43,494 nucleotides of DNA from Candidatus Endobugula sp. (lineage in GTDB: Bacteria; Pseudomonadota; Gammaproteobacteria; Pseudomonadales; Cellvibrionaceae): the NCBI GenBank assembly GCA_020628895.1, contig JAHDEM010000020.1, positions 1 to 43,494 on the forward strand, written 5' to 3'. The notes beneath the pieces are model-generated. The model saw nothing but the letters and a program-made list of their open reading frames with translations. It ran no database searches and was not told the DNA's origin. Numbering within the stretch: position 1 is the first letter of the stretch; every line of letters begins with the position of its first letter. Of this stretch, positions 16,736 to 26,004 are shown in pieces. The translations under genes and the position numbers were made by a program.

Positions 16736-16775
16736 ATGACGTTTCTATGTTATTTATATGTCAGTTATATTTCAT
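16736..16775 (-). promoter_or_regulatory. Candidate Pho box (four 11-bp-spaced repeats)
   Basis: On the plus strand the heptamers ATGACGT, ATGTTAT, ATGTCAG and ATTTCAT start at 16736, 16747, 16758 and 16769, each separated by four AT-rich bases. In the minus direction these read like the CTGTCAT-N4 repeats bound by PhoB. They lie 57 to 96 bases upstream of the phytase-like gene. Individual repeats match 4 to 6 of 7 consensus bases, so the periodicity carries most of the weight. Confidence 0.45.
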
Positions 16776-16852
16776 CGATATGGCTGTTTAATGCAAAGTA
16801 TAAAAATTGAACAAAATACATTTATTGAGATAGAGAAGTAGGTAATAGCTTC

Positions 16853-17677
16853 ATGGCAAAATTTACGCAGTTACAAGAAACGGATTATTTGTTAGTCATG
16901 CACAAGCAGCAGTTACTAAGCCATGCATCGATTGAGATACCTATTATTCAAATTCCGCATGTAGAAAAGCTTCTTGTTAAGGTATTGGGTAACGCTAATA
17001 TTCTTAATGAAGCAGAATTAATCCAAGTTGGCCCTTATGCAGATGGGCAATGTTATGTGTTTGATGTTTTTCACTCCACAGATGATAGTTACTTGGTGAG
17101 TTTTCGCTCGTTGATGCAAGCAATGGCTAACGAGGAAAAACAGTTAATTAATCGTGCAATGCAATTAATTACTTGGCGAAAACAGCATCAATACTGTGGA
17201 CAGTGTGGCCAGAAAACGCGTTTACACGATGAAGAACAAGCTTTTCATTGTAAACCCTGTGAGCTTTTTTATTATCCGCGAATATCGCCATGTATGATGT
17301 GCTTGGTAACCAAAGGTGATTATTGTTTACTCGCTCAACATCAAAAACATCGCAATGGATTTTATTCCACACTAGCAGGCTTTGTTGAGGCTGGTGAAGA
17401 AGTGGAGGCAACCGTTCATCGTGAAGTGATGGAAGAAGTGAGCTTAACGGTTAGTAATTTATCCTATTATACTTCTCAGGCTTGGCCATTCCCTCATCAG
17501 TTAATGATTGGATATTTTGCAGAATATGCGTCCGGTGATATTGTCGTTCAAGACAAAGAAATTGTTGATGCTCAATGGTTTCATTATTCTGATTTACCAG
17601 ATATTCCTCCACCGGAAACTTTATCGGGCATGATGATAGGGGAGTTTGTTAAACAACGAACAAAGAATGTTAAATAA
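16853..17677 (+). CDS. nudC: NAD(+) diphosphatase / NADH pyrophosphatase
   Basis: A 274-aa Nudix hydrolase that splits NAD(H) to NMN(H) and AMP and removes NAD caps from RNA in E. coli. The zinc ribbon is intact (CGQCGQ near residue 115 and CKPC about 18 residues later). The Nudix box G-x5-E-x7-REVxEE is present as GFVEAGEEVEATVHREVMEE (about 176-195). After it comes SQAWPFPHQLM, the NADH-family signature usually written SQPWPFPxS, here with Ala for Pro and His-Gln at the end. Length is close to E. coli NudC (257 aa). It is divergent from the phytase-like gene and convergent with fadJ, 19 bases apart. Confidence 0.92.
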   Translation: MAKFTQLQETDYLLVMHKQQLLSHASIEIPIIQIPHVEKLLVKVLGNANILNEAELIQVGPYADGQCYVFDVFHSTDDSYLVSFRSLMQAMANEEKQLINRAMQLITWRKQHQYCGQCGQKTRLHDEEQAFHCKPCELFYYPRISPCMMCLVTKGDYCLLAQHQKHRNGFYSTLAGFVEAGEEVEATVHREVMEEVSLTVSNLSYYTSQAWPFPHQLMIGYFAEYASGDIVVQDKEIVDAQWFHYSDLPDIPPPETLSGMMIGEFVKQRTKNVK

Positions 17678-17696
17678 TTTGTTAATGATTTGTTTT

Positions 17697-19727
17697 TTAA
17701 CGATGATTTTTTACTGTTTCTTTTATGCCCAAGTTTCCCATATACTCAAAAGGTCCACCTAAAAAAGGTGGGAAGCCGATGCCAAAGATAGCGCCAATAT
17801 TGCCGTCTCGTTCGCTACTAATAATGCCATCTTCCAAACATAAAAGGGCTTCTTTAAGCATTGGGTAGAGGCAGTATTGAATGATGGCTTCCTGATCCAT
17901 ATGTTTACTTTGTGTAATGCCGAGGTCGCTGTAAATACTCTCATCAATCCCTTTATTCTTGCCAGTGTAATTATAAAAACCTTTTTTCACTTTTTTACCT
18001 AAACGGCCCTTATCCAGTAAGGTTTGCTGCATGCCGCAACTTTTCATTCTGTCGCCAAATGCGGCTTCAAGGACCGGAAGAATTTTACTGCCAATATCGA
18101 TGCCGACTTCGTCGAGCAATTTAATGGGGCCTACAGGAAAACCAAATTGAGTGAGTGCGTTATCAATTTTATCGAATGGTACACCATCGGCACCTAATTG
18201 AAGGGCTGCATTCATATAAGGAGTTAAAATACGGTTAACATAAAACCCCGCTCCATCATTAACAACAATCACTGTCTTGCCTTGTTTTCTGCCAAAGTCT
18301 ACCGCGGTAGCAATAGTTTGGTCGGACGTTCCCTCGTGTTTGATGATTTCTAGAAGGGGCATTTTCTCAACAGGTGAAAAATAATGCATGCCAATCACAT
18401 TTTCGGGATGCTTGGCTTTAGCAGCAATATCGCTAATAGGAATGGAGGATGTGTTGCTAGCAAAAATAATATGATCGTTACCTAAAGCTTCGATATCTTT
18501 GAGCATTTGGTGTTTTACATTAATATCTTCAAATACGGCCTCAATAATGAGCTCGGCAGATTCAAAACCGGAATAGTCGAGAGTGCCAGAGAATTGATTT
18601 ATTTTTTTCTTAGCTTGTTCTGCGCAGAGAATACGGCGCTTAATACGTGTTTTATAAAATTGATTCAGGTATTGATAGGCTCCTAAAATCCCTGCATCTT
18701 GAATATCCTTCATGCGTACACTGACATTGGCTTTATCTACCGATACGGTGGCAATACCAGAACCCATCAAACCACCGCCTAAAATACCGATCTTAGATAT
18801 GGTACTTGGTTTAATATCGTCGGCAACAAACGATGCTTTTTTTAACTCTGTTGTCACAAAGTAAAGTTGCATTAATTGCTTGGCCTCTGGGGTCACGGCA
18901 AGCTTACCAAATTGCTCTGCTTCGTAACGTAAAGCATTATTGAGTGATTGATGTAGCCCTTTGTTGATTACGTCAAGAATCGCTAATGGGGCAGGGTAGA
19001 GCCCTTTTGTTTTTTTAATGACTTGCTGTTTAGCTTTATGAATAATTAAGTGGCTGATAACTGGCCACGCAAGCACTTTTTGCAAAAATGCCTTTTTCTT
19101 TCTAAGTGGCTGTTGTTGTATTAATTTTTTTGCGCAGGAGATTGCTGCATCAGTTATGATTGCTTGTGGCACTACACTATCAATCATCCCTATGCGTAAG
19201 GCACGTTTAGCATTGAGTTGTTTACCTGTGAGGATGATATCTAGCGCCGATGGTAAGGCAATTAAGCGTGATAATTTAGTGGTTCCTGTGGCGCCGGGTA
19301 ATAAGCCTAGCATGACTTCAGGTAGTCCTATTTTAGTCGCTGTATTGTCGCTAGCGATGCGGTAGTCACAAGCTAGAGACAATTCATATCCTGCGCCTAA
19401 ACACACACCATCAATAGCAGCAATAAATGGTGTTTCATGATTTTCTATACGCTGTAATAACACATGCGCTTGGCTGACAATATTGGATGCTTCGGCGGCA
19501 GTTTGTGTGTCTCGTAACATTTTGATATCTGCGCCAGCAATAAAACAATCTGTTTTTCCACTGGTAATTATCACCGCTTTAATACCGTCGTCGTTGTCAA
19601 TATGGTCAAGCACCTCAGTGAATTCGTTCACGACCTCTTGATTAAGAACATTCATCGACTCATGTTTGATATTAATGGTAAGTATTAATATTCCACTAGC
19701 ATCTAACTCATAGGACAGTGCTTTCAT
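17697..19727 (-). CDS. fadJ: FadJ/FadB-type fatty-acid oxidation multifunctional enzyme, C-terminally short
   Basis: Fused enoyl-CoA hydratase and 3-hydroxyacyl-CoA dehydrogenase, 676 aa from ATG 19727 (an in-frame GTG at 19736 lacks a ribosome binding site). The hydratase half has GADIKML, then GVCLGAGYELSLACDYRIAS and GLPEVMLGLLPGATG carrying the two catalytic Glu. The dehydrogenase half has the NAD loop GILGGGLMGSGIA (near 315), GMHYFSPVEKMPLLEII and NDGAGFYVNRIL. The end is unusual: the protein stops soon after GIGFPPFLGGPFEYMGNLGI, where homologues run about 40 residues further to a YGxRFxP region. The following DNA has stops in frame and no sign of the missing part. It forms an operon with fadI, 92 bases upstream. 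Confidence 0.88.
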   Translation of the reverse strand: MKALSYELDASGILILTINIKHESMNVLNQEVVNEFTEVLDHIDNDDGIKAVIITSGKTDCFIAGADIKMLRDTQTAAEASNIVSQAHVLLQRIENHETPFIAAIDGVCLGAGYELSLACDYRIASDNTATKIGLPEVMLGLLPGATGTTKLSRLIALPSALDIILTGKQLNAKRALRIGMIDSVVPQAIITDAAISCAKKLIQQQPLRKKKAFLQKVLAWPVISHLIIHKAKQQVIKKTKGLYPAPLAILDVINKGLHQSLNNALRYEAEQFGKLAVTPEAKQLMQLYFVTTELKKASFVADDIKPSTISKIGILGGGLMGSGIATVSVDKANVSVRMKDIQDAGILGAYQYLNQFYKTRIKRRILCAEQAKKKINQFSGTLDYSGFESAELIIEAVFEDINVKHQMLKDIEALGNDHIIFASNTSSIPISDIAAKAKHPENVIGMHYFSPVEKMPLLEIIKHEGTSDQTIATAVDFGRKQGKTVIVVNDGAGFYVNRILTPYMNAALQLGADGVPFDKIDNALTQFGFPVGPIKLLDEVGIDIGSKILPVLEAAFGDRMKSCGMQQTLLDKGRLGKKVKKGFYNYTGKNKGIDESIYSDLGITQSKHMDQEAIIQYCLYPMLKEALLCLEDGIISSERDGNIGAIFGIGFPPFLGGPFEYMGNLGIKETVKNHR

Positions 19728-19819
19728 CAGTATCACTCTTTATCATTATCTATATTGAGTTGTTATAAGTTAATAGCTTAAATACTTGCTGGTGGTAGCT
19801 ATAAGCTTGTCGCTTTGTA

Positions 19820-21100
19820 TTATTCTGCCTCGATTATCATAGCAGCACCAATACCCCCAGCCGCACAAGCTGTGGTAAGAGCTACACCTCCGCCACGGCG
19901 CTTAAGCTCGTGTAAGGTTTGTGTGATAATTCTTCCACCTGTCGCAGCAAAAGGATGACCATAAGCTAGGGAACCGCCTAAGACATTAAATTTGGACATA
20001 TCAATCTCACCTAATGCTTGTCTGCGATTAAGGAATTTTTTTGCATACTCTTTTGAAGCAAACGCTTTTACATTCGCCAGTGTTTGCGCGGCAAAAGCTT
20101 CATGCATATCAATAAGTGTGAGATCTGACAAATTCATACGCGCTTTTTTAAGGACTTTTGACGAGGCTTGAGTGGGTCCCATTAGCAAGTCACACTCAAC
20201 TGTATTAGCCGTAAAGGCATAATGTTTGATGTACCCGAGTGGCTCATATCCTAGTGCTTTAGCCATCGACTCTTTCATTAGTAATAATGCACAGGCACCA
20301 TCGGTAAGAGGTGTACTATTTGCTGCAGTGACGCTGCCATGTTTTCTATCAAAAGCAGGTTTTAGGGACGCTAATTTTTCTATTGTGGAATCGCTACGAA
20401 TATTTTCATCCTTAATAAATGTATTTTTATAAGGCTCCGTATAAGTATGAATTACCTCACTATTAAGCTTACCTTCTGCCCAAGCTTGCTCTGCTAGTTG
20501 ATGTGATCGTAGAGTCAATTCATCTTGCGCCGCTCGCGTAATACCAAAATCTTTTGCCATTTGTTCAGCACTATCTCCCATGCGCAAATTGGTTGTATAT
20601 TCGGCTATGGCTGGTGGTATAGGTAAGAGATCCTTTAAGCGGGTACCTTTAAAGGCTTTGAGTTTTTGAGTAATAGAGCGAGCCTTATTGGCTTGAATTA
20701 ATTTTTTTGCAAAATTATCGCTAAAACAAATAGGAATAACACTGGATGAGTCTGCACCGCCTGCAATACCAATTTTAATATCATTGGTTTTAATGCTATC
20801 CATAATAGAAGCAACAGATTGAAAACTAGTCGCACACGCACGAGATACGCTATAAGCGTCGCAGGTCACAGGTAAATCTGTGCCTAGCACAATTTCCCGT
20901 GCAATATTCGGTGCCTTAGGAAGTGCAACCACTTGGCCGTAAATTAAACGGTCGACAGAATGTAAATCAATATTGGTTTGTGCCAGCAGCTCTTTAACCA
21001 CCATTCGGCCGAGGTCTATGGAATTGACATGTTTGAAAAACGTACCTTGGCGTGCAAAAGGTGTACGTAAACCAGAAACAACGGCTATACGATCAGGCAT
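19820..21100 (-). CDS. fadI: Acetyl-CoA C-acyltransferase (3-ketoacyl-CoA thiolase)
   Basis: A 426-aa thiolase of the FadI type, carrying out the last step of beta-oxidation. The nucleophile is C89 in [16 protein letters not shown]. The active-site histidines lie in MHEAFAAQ and in [11 protein letters not shown], and the second cysteine in [14 protein letters not shown] at the C-terminus. Length fits FadI (about 436 aa) better than FadA (about 390). It is followed by fadJ on the same strand, the fadIJ order of E. coli. A 23-bp palindrome 48 bases before the start codon is a candidate operator for a fatty-acid-responsive repressor. Confidence 0.93.
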   Translation of the reverse strand: MPDRIAVVSGLRTPFARQGTFFKHVNSIDLGRMVVKELLAQTNIDLHSVDRLIYGQVVALPKAPNIAREIVLGTDLPVTCDAYSVSRACATSFQSVASIMDSIKTNDIKIGIAGGADSSSVIPICFSDNFAKKLIQANKARSITQKLKAFKGTRLKDLLPIPPAIAEYTTNLRMGDSAEQMAKDFGITRAAQDELTLRSHQLAEQAWAEGKLNSEVIHTYTEPYKNTFIKDENIRSDSTIEKLASLKPAFDRKHGSVTAANSTPLTDGACALLLMKESMAKALGYEPLGYIKHYAFTANTVECDLLMGPTQASSKVLKKARMNLSDLTLIDMHEAFAAQTLANVKAFASKEYAKKFLNRRQALGEIDMSKFNVLGGSLAYGHPFAATGGRIITQTLHELKRRGGGVALTTACAAGGIGAAMIIEAE

Positions 21101-21148
21101 TATAAGCTCCTTCGAAGTTAGAGGCTGCTCTTCGCTATTGTACCGCTT

Positions 21149-21171
21149 ATAACAGGTATATGACCTGTTAT
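21149..21171. promoter_or_regulatory. Candidate fad operator palindrome
   Basis: ATAACAGGT and ACCTGTTAT form perfect 9-base arms around ATATG. The spacing differs from the E. coli FadR site (TGGTC-N-GACCA) and the sequence differs from the PsrA site (CAAAC...GTTTG), so it may be read by another regulator. Confidence 0.5.
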
Positions 21172-21496
21172 TACATTTAGCACTACTATGATCATAGAAT
21201 GCTTACTGCAGTTTATCAACGGGTGCCTCTGTTCACTGATGATTAGACTATTAATAACGATATGTTTTTGGTTGTTTATTAAACACTATTTGCTTGTCTT
21301 TTGCGTATTAATAAAAGTGATTATGAATGTTTATGAATAAATACGGTCTTAAAATAAATAAATGCCGCTACTGGGTATGGTAAAAGCGACTAAATTGATA
21401 CAAATTCGTCCGCTTTTAGTGAAGATTCGCAGCAAGTCGTCTATGCTTACACAATGGTTTTTCGTTACTATTAATGTCCTAAAACAATAAAAGCGT

Positions 21497-21520
21497 AGGA
21501 CCTATCCACACTAACTTTAT
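21497..21520 (+). repeat. Solo terminal repeat related to the MITE at 12315-12585
   Basis: The 24 bases beginning AGGACCTATCCACACTAACT match the left end of the MITE (12317-12340) at 20 of 24 positions. Read inward, the element would continue into fadE, but no MITE interior follows. A single worn end, or convergent sequence, now sits as the untranslated leader of fadE directly before its GGAGAGAG ribosome binding site. Confidence 0.5.
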
Positions 21521-21529
21521 GGAGAGAGA

Positions 21530-24046
21530 ATGATGACATTGTTTTTCTTTTTATCCGCCATTGTTTTACTAATTTTTTGTGCCTATTCACAGTTGTCCCT
21601 CATGGTAACAGGCGTGTTATTTAGTGTGCTCACTTTATTGCTATTAATGGTCGATGGTTTTGGGATAGTGTCGGGCATTTTTATACTTGTCTGCGCGGGT
21701 ATTTTATTGCTTGCTCAACCCCACCTACGTAAAGAGTATTTGAGTCGATCTGTTTTTTCCTGGTTCCGTAAAGTCTTACCTGATATTTCCCAAACGGAGC
21801 AAGAAGCGATTGATGCCGGAACCGTTTGGTGGGATGGAGAGTTATTTACTGGTAAGCCCAATTGGAAAAAAATATTAACCCTACCTGAGCCTACACTCAC
21901 TGACGAAGAGCAAGCGTTTATCGACGGACCAGTGGTTGAGTTATGCCGCATGATGGATAACTGGAATATTAATCATAATTTAGCAGTTATTCCCCCAAAA
22001 ACGTTGAAGTTTATTAAAGATAAAGGCTTTTTAGGCATGATTATCCCTAAAGAGTATGGAGGGCTTGGCTTTTCGGGAACCGCACAGGCAGAAGTGCTCA
22101 AGCGCATTGCTGTGACGGGTGGATGTACGAGTATTTTTATTGGAGTTCCTAATTCTTTAGGACCTGGTGAATTGCTGATTAAGTATGGTACCGAAGAGCA
22201 AAAAGACCATTATTTACCGCGCCTAGCCGATGGTACTGATGTGCCATGTTTTGCTTTGACGGGTCCTTTAGCAGGGTCAGATGCGACGTCCTTACCTGAT
22301 GTGGGTATCGTCTGTAAGGGAGAAATCGATGGTCAGGAGGTTGTGGGGATTAAGCTAAATTTTGAAAAACGTTATATTACTTTGGCACCTGTGGCGACGG
22401 TTATTGGTTTAGCTTTTCAGCTGAATGACCCAGATCATTTAATCGGTGATAAAGATGAATATGGGATTACCTGCGCATTAATTCCTCGTAAAACAAAGGG
22501 CATTCGAATTGGTCGCCGCCATAAACCCATCGGTGATGCATTTATCAATGGACCTATATTTGGCAAGGATGTGTTTATCCCATTAGATTATATTATTGGT
22601 GGTGCTGCGATGGCGGGCATGGGCTGGACGATGCTTGTGAATTGTCTGTCAGTCGGGCGCTGTATTACATTACCGAGTATTGGTAATGGTATGTCTAAGC
22701 AAATGTTAATGGGAACATCCGCATACGCCGCGGTAAGGCAGCAATTTGGTTTACCTATTGCCAAGTTTGAAGGGGTGCAAAAGCCCTTGGCTCGTATAGC
22801 GGGTTATAGCTATATCAGTAATGCGGCTTGTTTGCATACCATTCAATCATTATCTTATGGTGAGAAGCCTAGTGTGGCTTCGGCCATCTTGAAATACCAT
22901 GTAACCGAAATGAGCCGCCAGTGTGTCGTAGACGCGATGGATATCCATGGTGGTAAATCGATTATGACGGGCCCTAAAAATTATGTGGCAGACCCTTATA
23001 GTTCGGTGCCGATTTTAATTACAGTTGAGGGCGCGAATATTATGACGCGCAACCTAATGATTTTTGGGCAAGGTGCCACTCGTAGCCATCCTTATGTGTT
23101 AAAAGAAATGCAATTGGCTAAGCAAGATATTAGTGAGGAAACGGTTAGCCAATTCGATGAAGCATTTTTTGGTCATATTGGCTTTTCAATGAGTAATGCA
23201 GCAAGGTCATTCCTTTTAGGTTTAGCGGGTAGTTTGTTAACGAATAATCCTGGGCATCATTCTTTGGAAACTTATTATCGTGATATCGATCGATTAAGTG
23301 CGGCGTTTGCTTTGGTGGCTGATATTTCGATGTTGTCGTTGCAGTCCACATTAAAATTTAGAGAAATGTTATCCGCACGTTTAGGTGATTTACTTAGTTA
23401 TTTGTTTATGGCCAGTATGGTGCTCAAACATTATGAGAATCAAGGCTGTCCTAAAGATGAGTTTCCGTTGGTTAAATGGAGTATGGCTCACTTAACATAC
23501 TCTTATCAAAGTGCCTTAGAGGAAATTTTACAGAACTACCCTAATCGTTTTTTAGCACTTAAATTACGCTGGTTGGTTTTTCCTTTGGGTAAACCTTATC
23601 GCCCACCACATGATACTCTAGATACTGAGGTGGCGAATTTATTTACCAATAATACCGAACTACGCCAGCGCTATTTAGCGGATGTATTTAGTGAAAATAC
23701 GGCCAATAACCCTGCAGGACAGGCAAATCATGTATTTTTGCAATACGATTTACTCAAACCATTATTCAAAAAAATTATCGATGCAGTTAAAGCGGGTGTG
23801 ATTCCTAAAAAAATAGGTAAGCAACAAATCGAAGCTGCACAGGCCGCAAAAGTGATTACCGCCGCTGAGGCGAAAAAATTGCTCGCGTACGATCGTCAGT
23901 TAATGGATATCATCCACGTAGATCACTTTGAGCAAAAAGAATTAGTGCGTGCTCAACCCGCTGCTCGCAAAAAACCAGCAGCTAAACAAGCGCCAACCAA
24001 AAAAGCACCCCTTAAGAGTAATATAGCCGAAGGTGAATCTCAGTAA
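21530..24046 (+). CDS. fadE: Acyl-CoA dehydrogenase FadE
   Basis: An 838-aa membrane-associated acyl-CoA dehydrogenase that starts beta-oxidation (E. coli FadE is 814 aa). Two hydrophobic segments occupy residues 1-65. The ACAD fold follows with IIPKEYGGLGFSGTAQAE near 168-185, CFALTGPLAGSDATSLPD near 240, and the C-terminal part MDIHGGKSIMTGPKN then VPILITVEGANIMTRNLMIF. The FadE-specific DUF1974-like C-terminal domain is present, and the last 30 residues are a Lys/Ala/Pro-rich tail. ATG 21530 and 21533 are both possible starts after GGAGAGAG. A terminator follows; fadL is convergent downstream. Confidence 0.94.
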   Translation: MMTLFFFLSAIVLLIFCAYSQLSLMVTGVLFSVLTLLLLMVDGFGIVSGIFILVCAGILLLAQPHLRKEYLSRSVFSWFRKVLPDISQTEQEAIDAGTVWWDGELFTGKPNWKKILTLPEPTLTDEEQAFIDGPVVELCRMMDNWNINHNLAVIPPKTLKFIKDKGFLGMIIPKEYGGLGFSGTAQAEVLKRIAVTGGCTSIFIGVPNSLGPGELLIKYGTEEQKDHYLPRLADGTDVPCFALTGPLAGSDATSLPDVGIVCKGEIDGQEVVGIKLNFEKRYITLAPVATVIGLAFQLNDPDHLIGDKDEYGITCALIPRKTKGIRIGRRHKPIGDAFINGPIFGKDVFIPLDYIIGGAAMAGMGWTMLVNCLSVGRCITLPSIGNGMSKQMLMGTSAYAAVRQQFGLPIAKFEGVQKPLARIAGYSYISNAACLHTIQSLSYGEKPSVASAILKYHVTEMSRQCVVDAMDIHGGKSIMTGPKNYVADPYSSVPILITVEGANIMTRNLMIFGQGATRSHPYVLKEMQLAKQDISEETVSQFDEAFFGHIGFSMSNAARSFLLGLAGSLLTNNPGHHSLETYYRDIDRLSAAFALVADISMLSLQSTLKFREMLSARLGDLLSYLFMASMVLKHYENQGCPKDEFPLVKWSMAHLTYSYQSALEEILQNYPNRFLALKLRWLVFPLGKPYRPPHDTLDTEVANLFTNNTELRQRYLADVFSENTANNPAGQANHVFLQYDLLKPLFKKIIDAVKAGVIPKKIGKQQIEAAQAAKVITAAEAKKLLAYDRQLMDIIHVDHFEQKELVRAQPAARKKPAAKQAPTKKAPLKSNIAEGESQ

Positions 24047-24058
24047 GAGAACAGAACG

Positions 24059-24086
24059 AAAAATGGGGGTGTTAGCCCCCATTTTT
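24059..24086. terminator. Bidirectional terminator between fadE and fadL
   Basis: AAAAATGGGGGT, loop GTTA, GCCCCCATTTTT. It has a GC-rich core with A-run and T-run on the two flanks, 13 bases after fadE and 30 bases from the fadL end, serving both converging genes. Confidence 0.85.
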
Positions 24087-24115
24087 ATTGGTATGAATAA
24101 GTCGTTACCGGCGCG

Positions 24116-25393
24116 CTAAAATTTATAATTTAGCTGAGCTGCAAGTGTATGTACGTTGATATTGTTGTACTCGCCTACAAGTGTTCCAATGGATGAGCCC
24201 GAACGTGTAATCGTTTGGTTTACTGGTGCATTCTCAAAGCTGATGTATCGATAGGCAAAATCAAGTTGTAATCTATCGTTAAATTGATAGGTACTTCCAA
24301 ACGTGTACCATGTGCGATCTGCGTCTACAGTTCTGACTGTGCGAGTGGAGTCTGGCACAGGTGTTTCATCTAATGCAAGGCCTGCTCTCACTGTCCAGCG
24401 ATTATTGAGTTGATAGTCTGTGCCAATATTGATAGTTTTTACGTTAGACCACTGGGCGTCGATACTAGAACTTTGAGAGGCAATTCCTGTTGGAAACAAG
24501 ACATTAAGCTCCTGAAAACGACTCCACCGAGTCCAACGATAGCCTAGCGACAATCGCCAACGATCATTCAATGCTCTTGTATAAGCAGCATAAGCGGTTT
24601 CTGGCGAAGTGAAATCTGCTGTTGCAGCAAAAGTACCATTAGCAGCCCCCATATTGGAAAATGTCGCAGTGCCTTTAATATAGTGATGGATTTTAGAACG
24701 GTATCCAATCCCTAGTTGGGAAGAGTCATCCAAAACGAACATAGCGCCAAGGTTATAACCATAGTTTTTACTTTCGCCTTCAATTAATAATGTCGAATTG
24801 GCTGCTAAAGGGCTGACTGCACCACTAAGGGTGGGTTCAAATGTTTGATAATTTAGGCCGAACCCCAGAGAAACAACATCATTCATTTTATAGGCAATCG
24901 AGGGGTTAATATTAACTGTCTTAATCTGTGTTGTTAGCCCACTAAACCGTCCAATAAAATCATCTGGGTATTGGGTGTTTGTTCCAAAGGGAGAGGTAAT
25001 ACCTAACCCGAAATGTAAGCTTTCACCAATAGGGGTAACATAATAGATATTTGGTGTTACAGAGTTGTGTGCTCCGTCATAATCCGGGCCTGTATTAGCG
25101 CCAGTACTGCCTAAGTCTGTATATTTACCTTCCGCCATAATATAAGCAGCGCCTATTTGAAACTGCTTTTGTTTTAATAATGACATGCCTGCCGGATTAA
25201 AATGTGCCGCCGAAGCATCATCACCTACCACTCCATAACCAGCATGGGATCTGCCCAAGCCAGTGATACTGTGATCTGACAGTTGAAACCCACCAGCGAT
25301 AGATTCTTGAGTACTTAATAGACATAAGCTGCTAAGTGAGATGAGGCTTAAATGTCGATAAAGTGTTAATGAGAGATATTTTGGAATATCCAT
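24116..25393 (-). CDS. fadL: Outer-membrane long-chain fatty acid transporter, FadL/OmpP1 family
   Basis: A 425-aa outer-membrane beta-barrel for long-chain fatty acids. A long signal peptide (hydrophobic LSLISLSSLCLLS, cleavage about residue 34) precedes the diagnostic FadL N-terminus GGFQLSDHSITGLGRSHAGY and DDASAAHFNPAGM (hatch, with the NPAG motif). The rest is alternating strand pattern ending in a terminal Phe (AAQLNYKF), the signal for barrel assembly. It is convergent with fadE and downstream of the shikimate-kinase-like gene on the same strand with a 29-base gap, so it may share that transcript. It completes uptake plus oxidation in this region. Confidence 0.92.
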   Translation of the reverse strand: MDIPKYLSLTLYRHLSLISLSSLCLLSTQESIAGGFQLSDHSITGLGRSHAGYGVVGDDASAAHFNPAGMSLLKQKQFQIGAAYIMAEGKYTDLGSTGANTGPDYDGAHNSVTPNIYYVTPIGESLHFGLGITSPFGTNTQYPDDFIGRFSGLTTQIKTVNINPSIAYKMNDVVSLGFGLNYQTFEPTLSGAVSPLAANSTLLIEGESKNYGYNLGAMFVLDDSSQLGIGYRSKIHHYIKGTATFSNMGAANGTFAATADFTSPETAYAAYTRALNDRWRLSLGYRWTRWSRFQELNVLFPTGIASQSSSIDAQWSNVKTINIGTDYQLNNRWTVRAGLALDETPVPDSTRTVRTVDADRTWYTFGSTYQFNDRLQLDFAYRYISFENAPVNQTITRSGSSIGTLVGEYNNINVHTLAAQLNYKF

Positions 25394-25422
25394 ATAGATT
25401 GCTCCTTTTCTTTCATGGATGT

Positions 25423-25932
25423 TTACAGTTGTTTAATATGTGTAGCTAGTAATGCAATATCAGTCGCATTTTCGTTGTTGTAAGTTATGTCTGCATACTG
25501 GCGATATAAGGGCAGTCGCTCATGGTAGACATCTTCAAAGCTTTGTTGTGCAGGTCTAGCGATACCTCTGGAAGATTCATCGTTAACTCGCTGTTGTAAT
25601 TCTTTTAGACTGACCTCTAAAAATACGATTACACCTAGGCTTCGCAGGTGCTGCATAGCACTATCGCTATAAATCGCGCTGCCTCCTGTTGAAATAACGG
25701 TGTTTTCAACGTCGGTTTTTAATAAAATTGCCTCTTCTATTTGCCGTAAGGCAAGATATCCATCGTTGTCTAGAATGTCTTGTAATTGCCGATTTTGTTG
25801 GGATTGTATCAGTAGATCAGTATCTACAAACCCTAACCCGAGCACTTTTGCCAATTGCACACCAACAGTACTTTTGCCTGCTCCGGGCATTCCAATTAAA
25901 ATCACATTATTGGACGGTTTATGTAGTGACAT
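25423..25932 (-). CDS. Shikimate kinase-like protein (AroK family paralogue)
   Basis: A 169-aa P-loop kinase of the shikimate kinase fold. The Walker A GMPGAGKST is at 14-22 and the substrate Asp in DTD at 37-39. Arg is at 63 in ALRQIEEAIL, and the lid and adenine region is RGIARPAQQ, followed by ERLPLYRQYAD with the late substrate Arg. The usual GGG shikimate loop reads TGGSAIYS. The gene is not next to aroB as canonical aroK is, so it may be a paralogue with another substrate or a second shikimate kinase. A GTG at 25974 would add 14 residues; ATG 25932 gives normal length. It is divergent from the TIGR02444 gene. Confidence 0.75.
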   Translation of the reverse strand: MSLHKPSNNVILIGMPGAGKSTVGVQLAKVLGLGFVDTDLLIQSQQNRQLQDILDNDGYLALRQIEEAILLKTDVENTVISTGGSAIYSDSAMQHLRSLGVIVFLEVSLKELQQRVNDESSRGIARPAQQSFEDVYHERLPLYRQYADITYNNENATDIALLATHIKQL

Positions 25933-26004
25933 AGGGTGTTTTGCCTGAGTCGGTGGATAATCGTTAGTTACCACTCGTCAATGAGATTTATACAGGTTAC
26001 AAAT

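Larger units (their letters stand above)
21101..21529. promoter_or_regulatory. Divergent control region of fadIJ and fadE
   Basis: 429 bases without a gene between divergently read beta-oxidation genes. It contains the palindrome at 21149-21171 near fadI and a solo terminal repeat of the MITE family at 21497-21520 just ahead of the fadE ribosome binding site. The middle is AT-rich (about 21230-21370) with no further motif that I can name. Confidence 0.5.
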
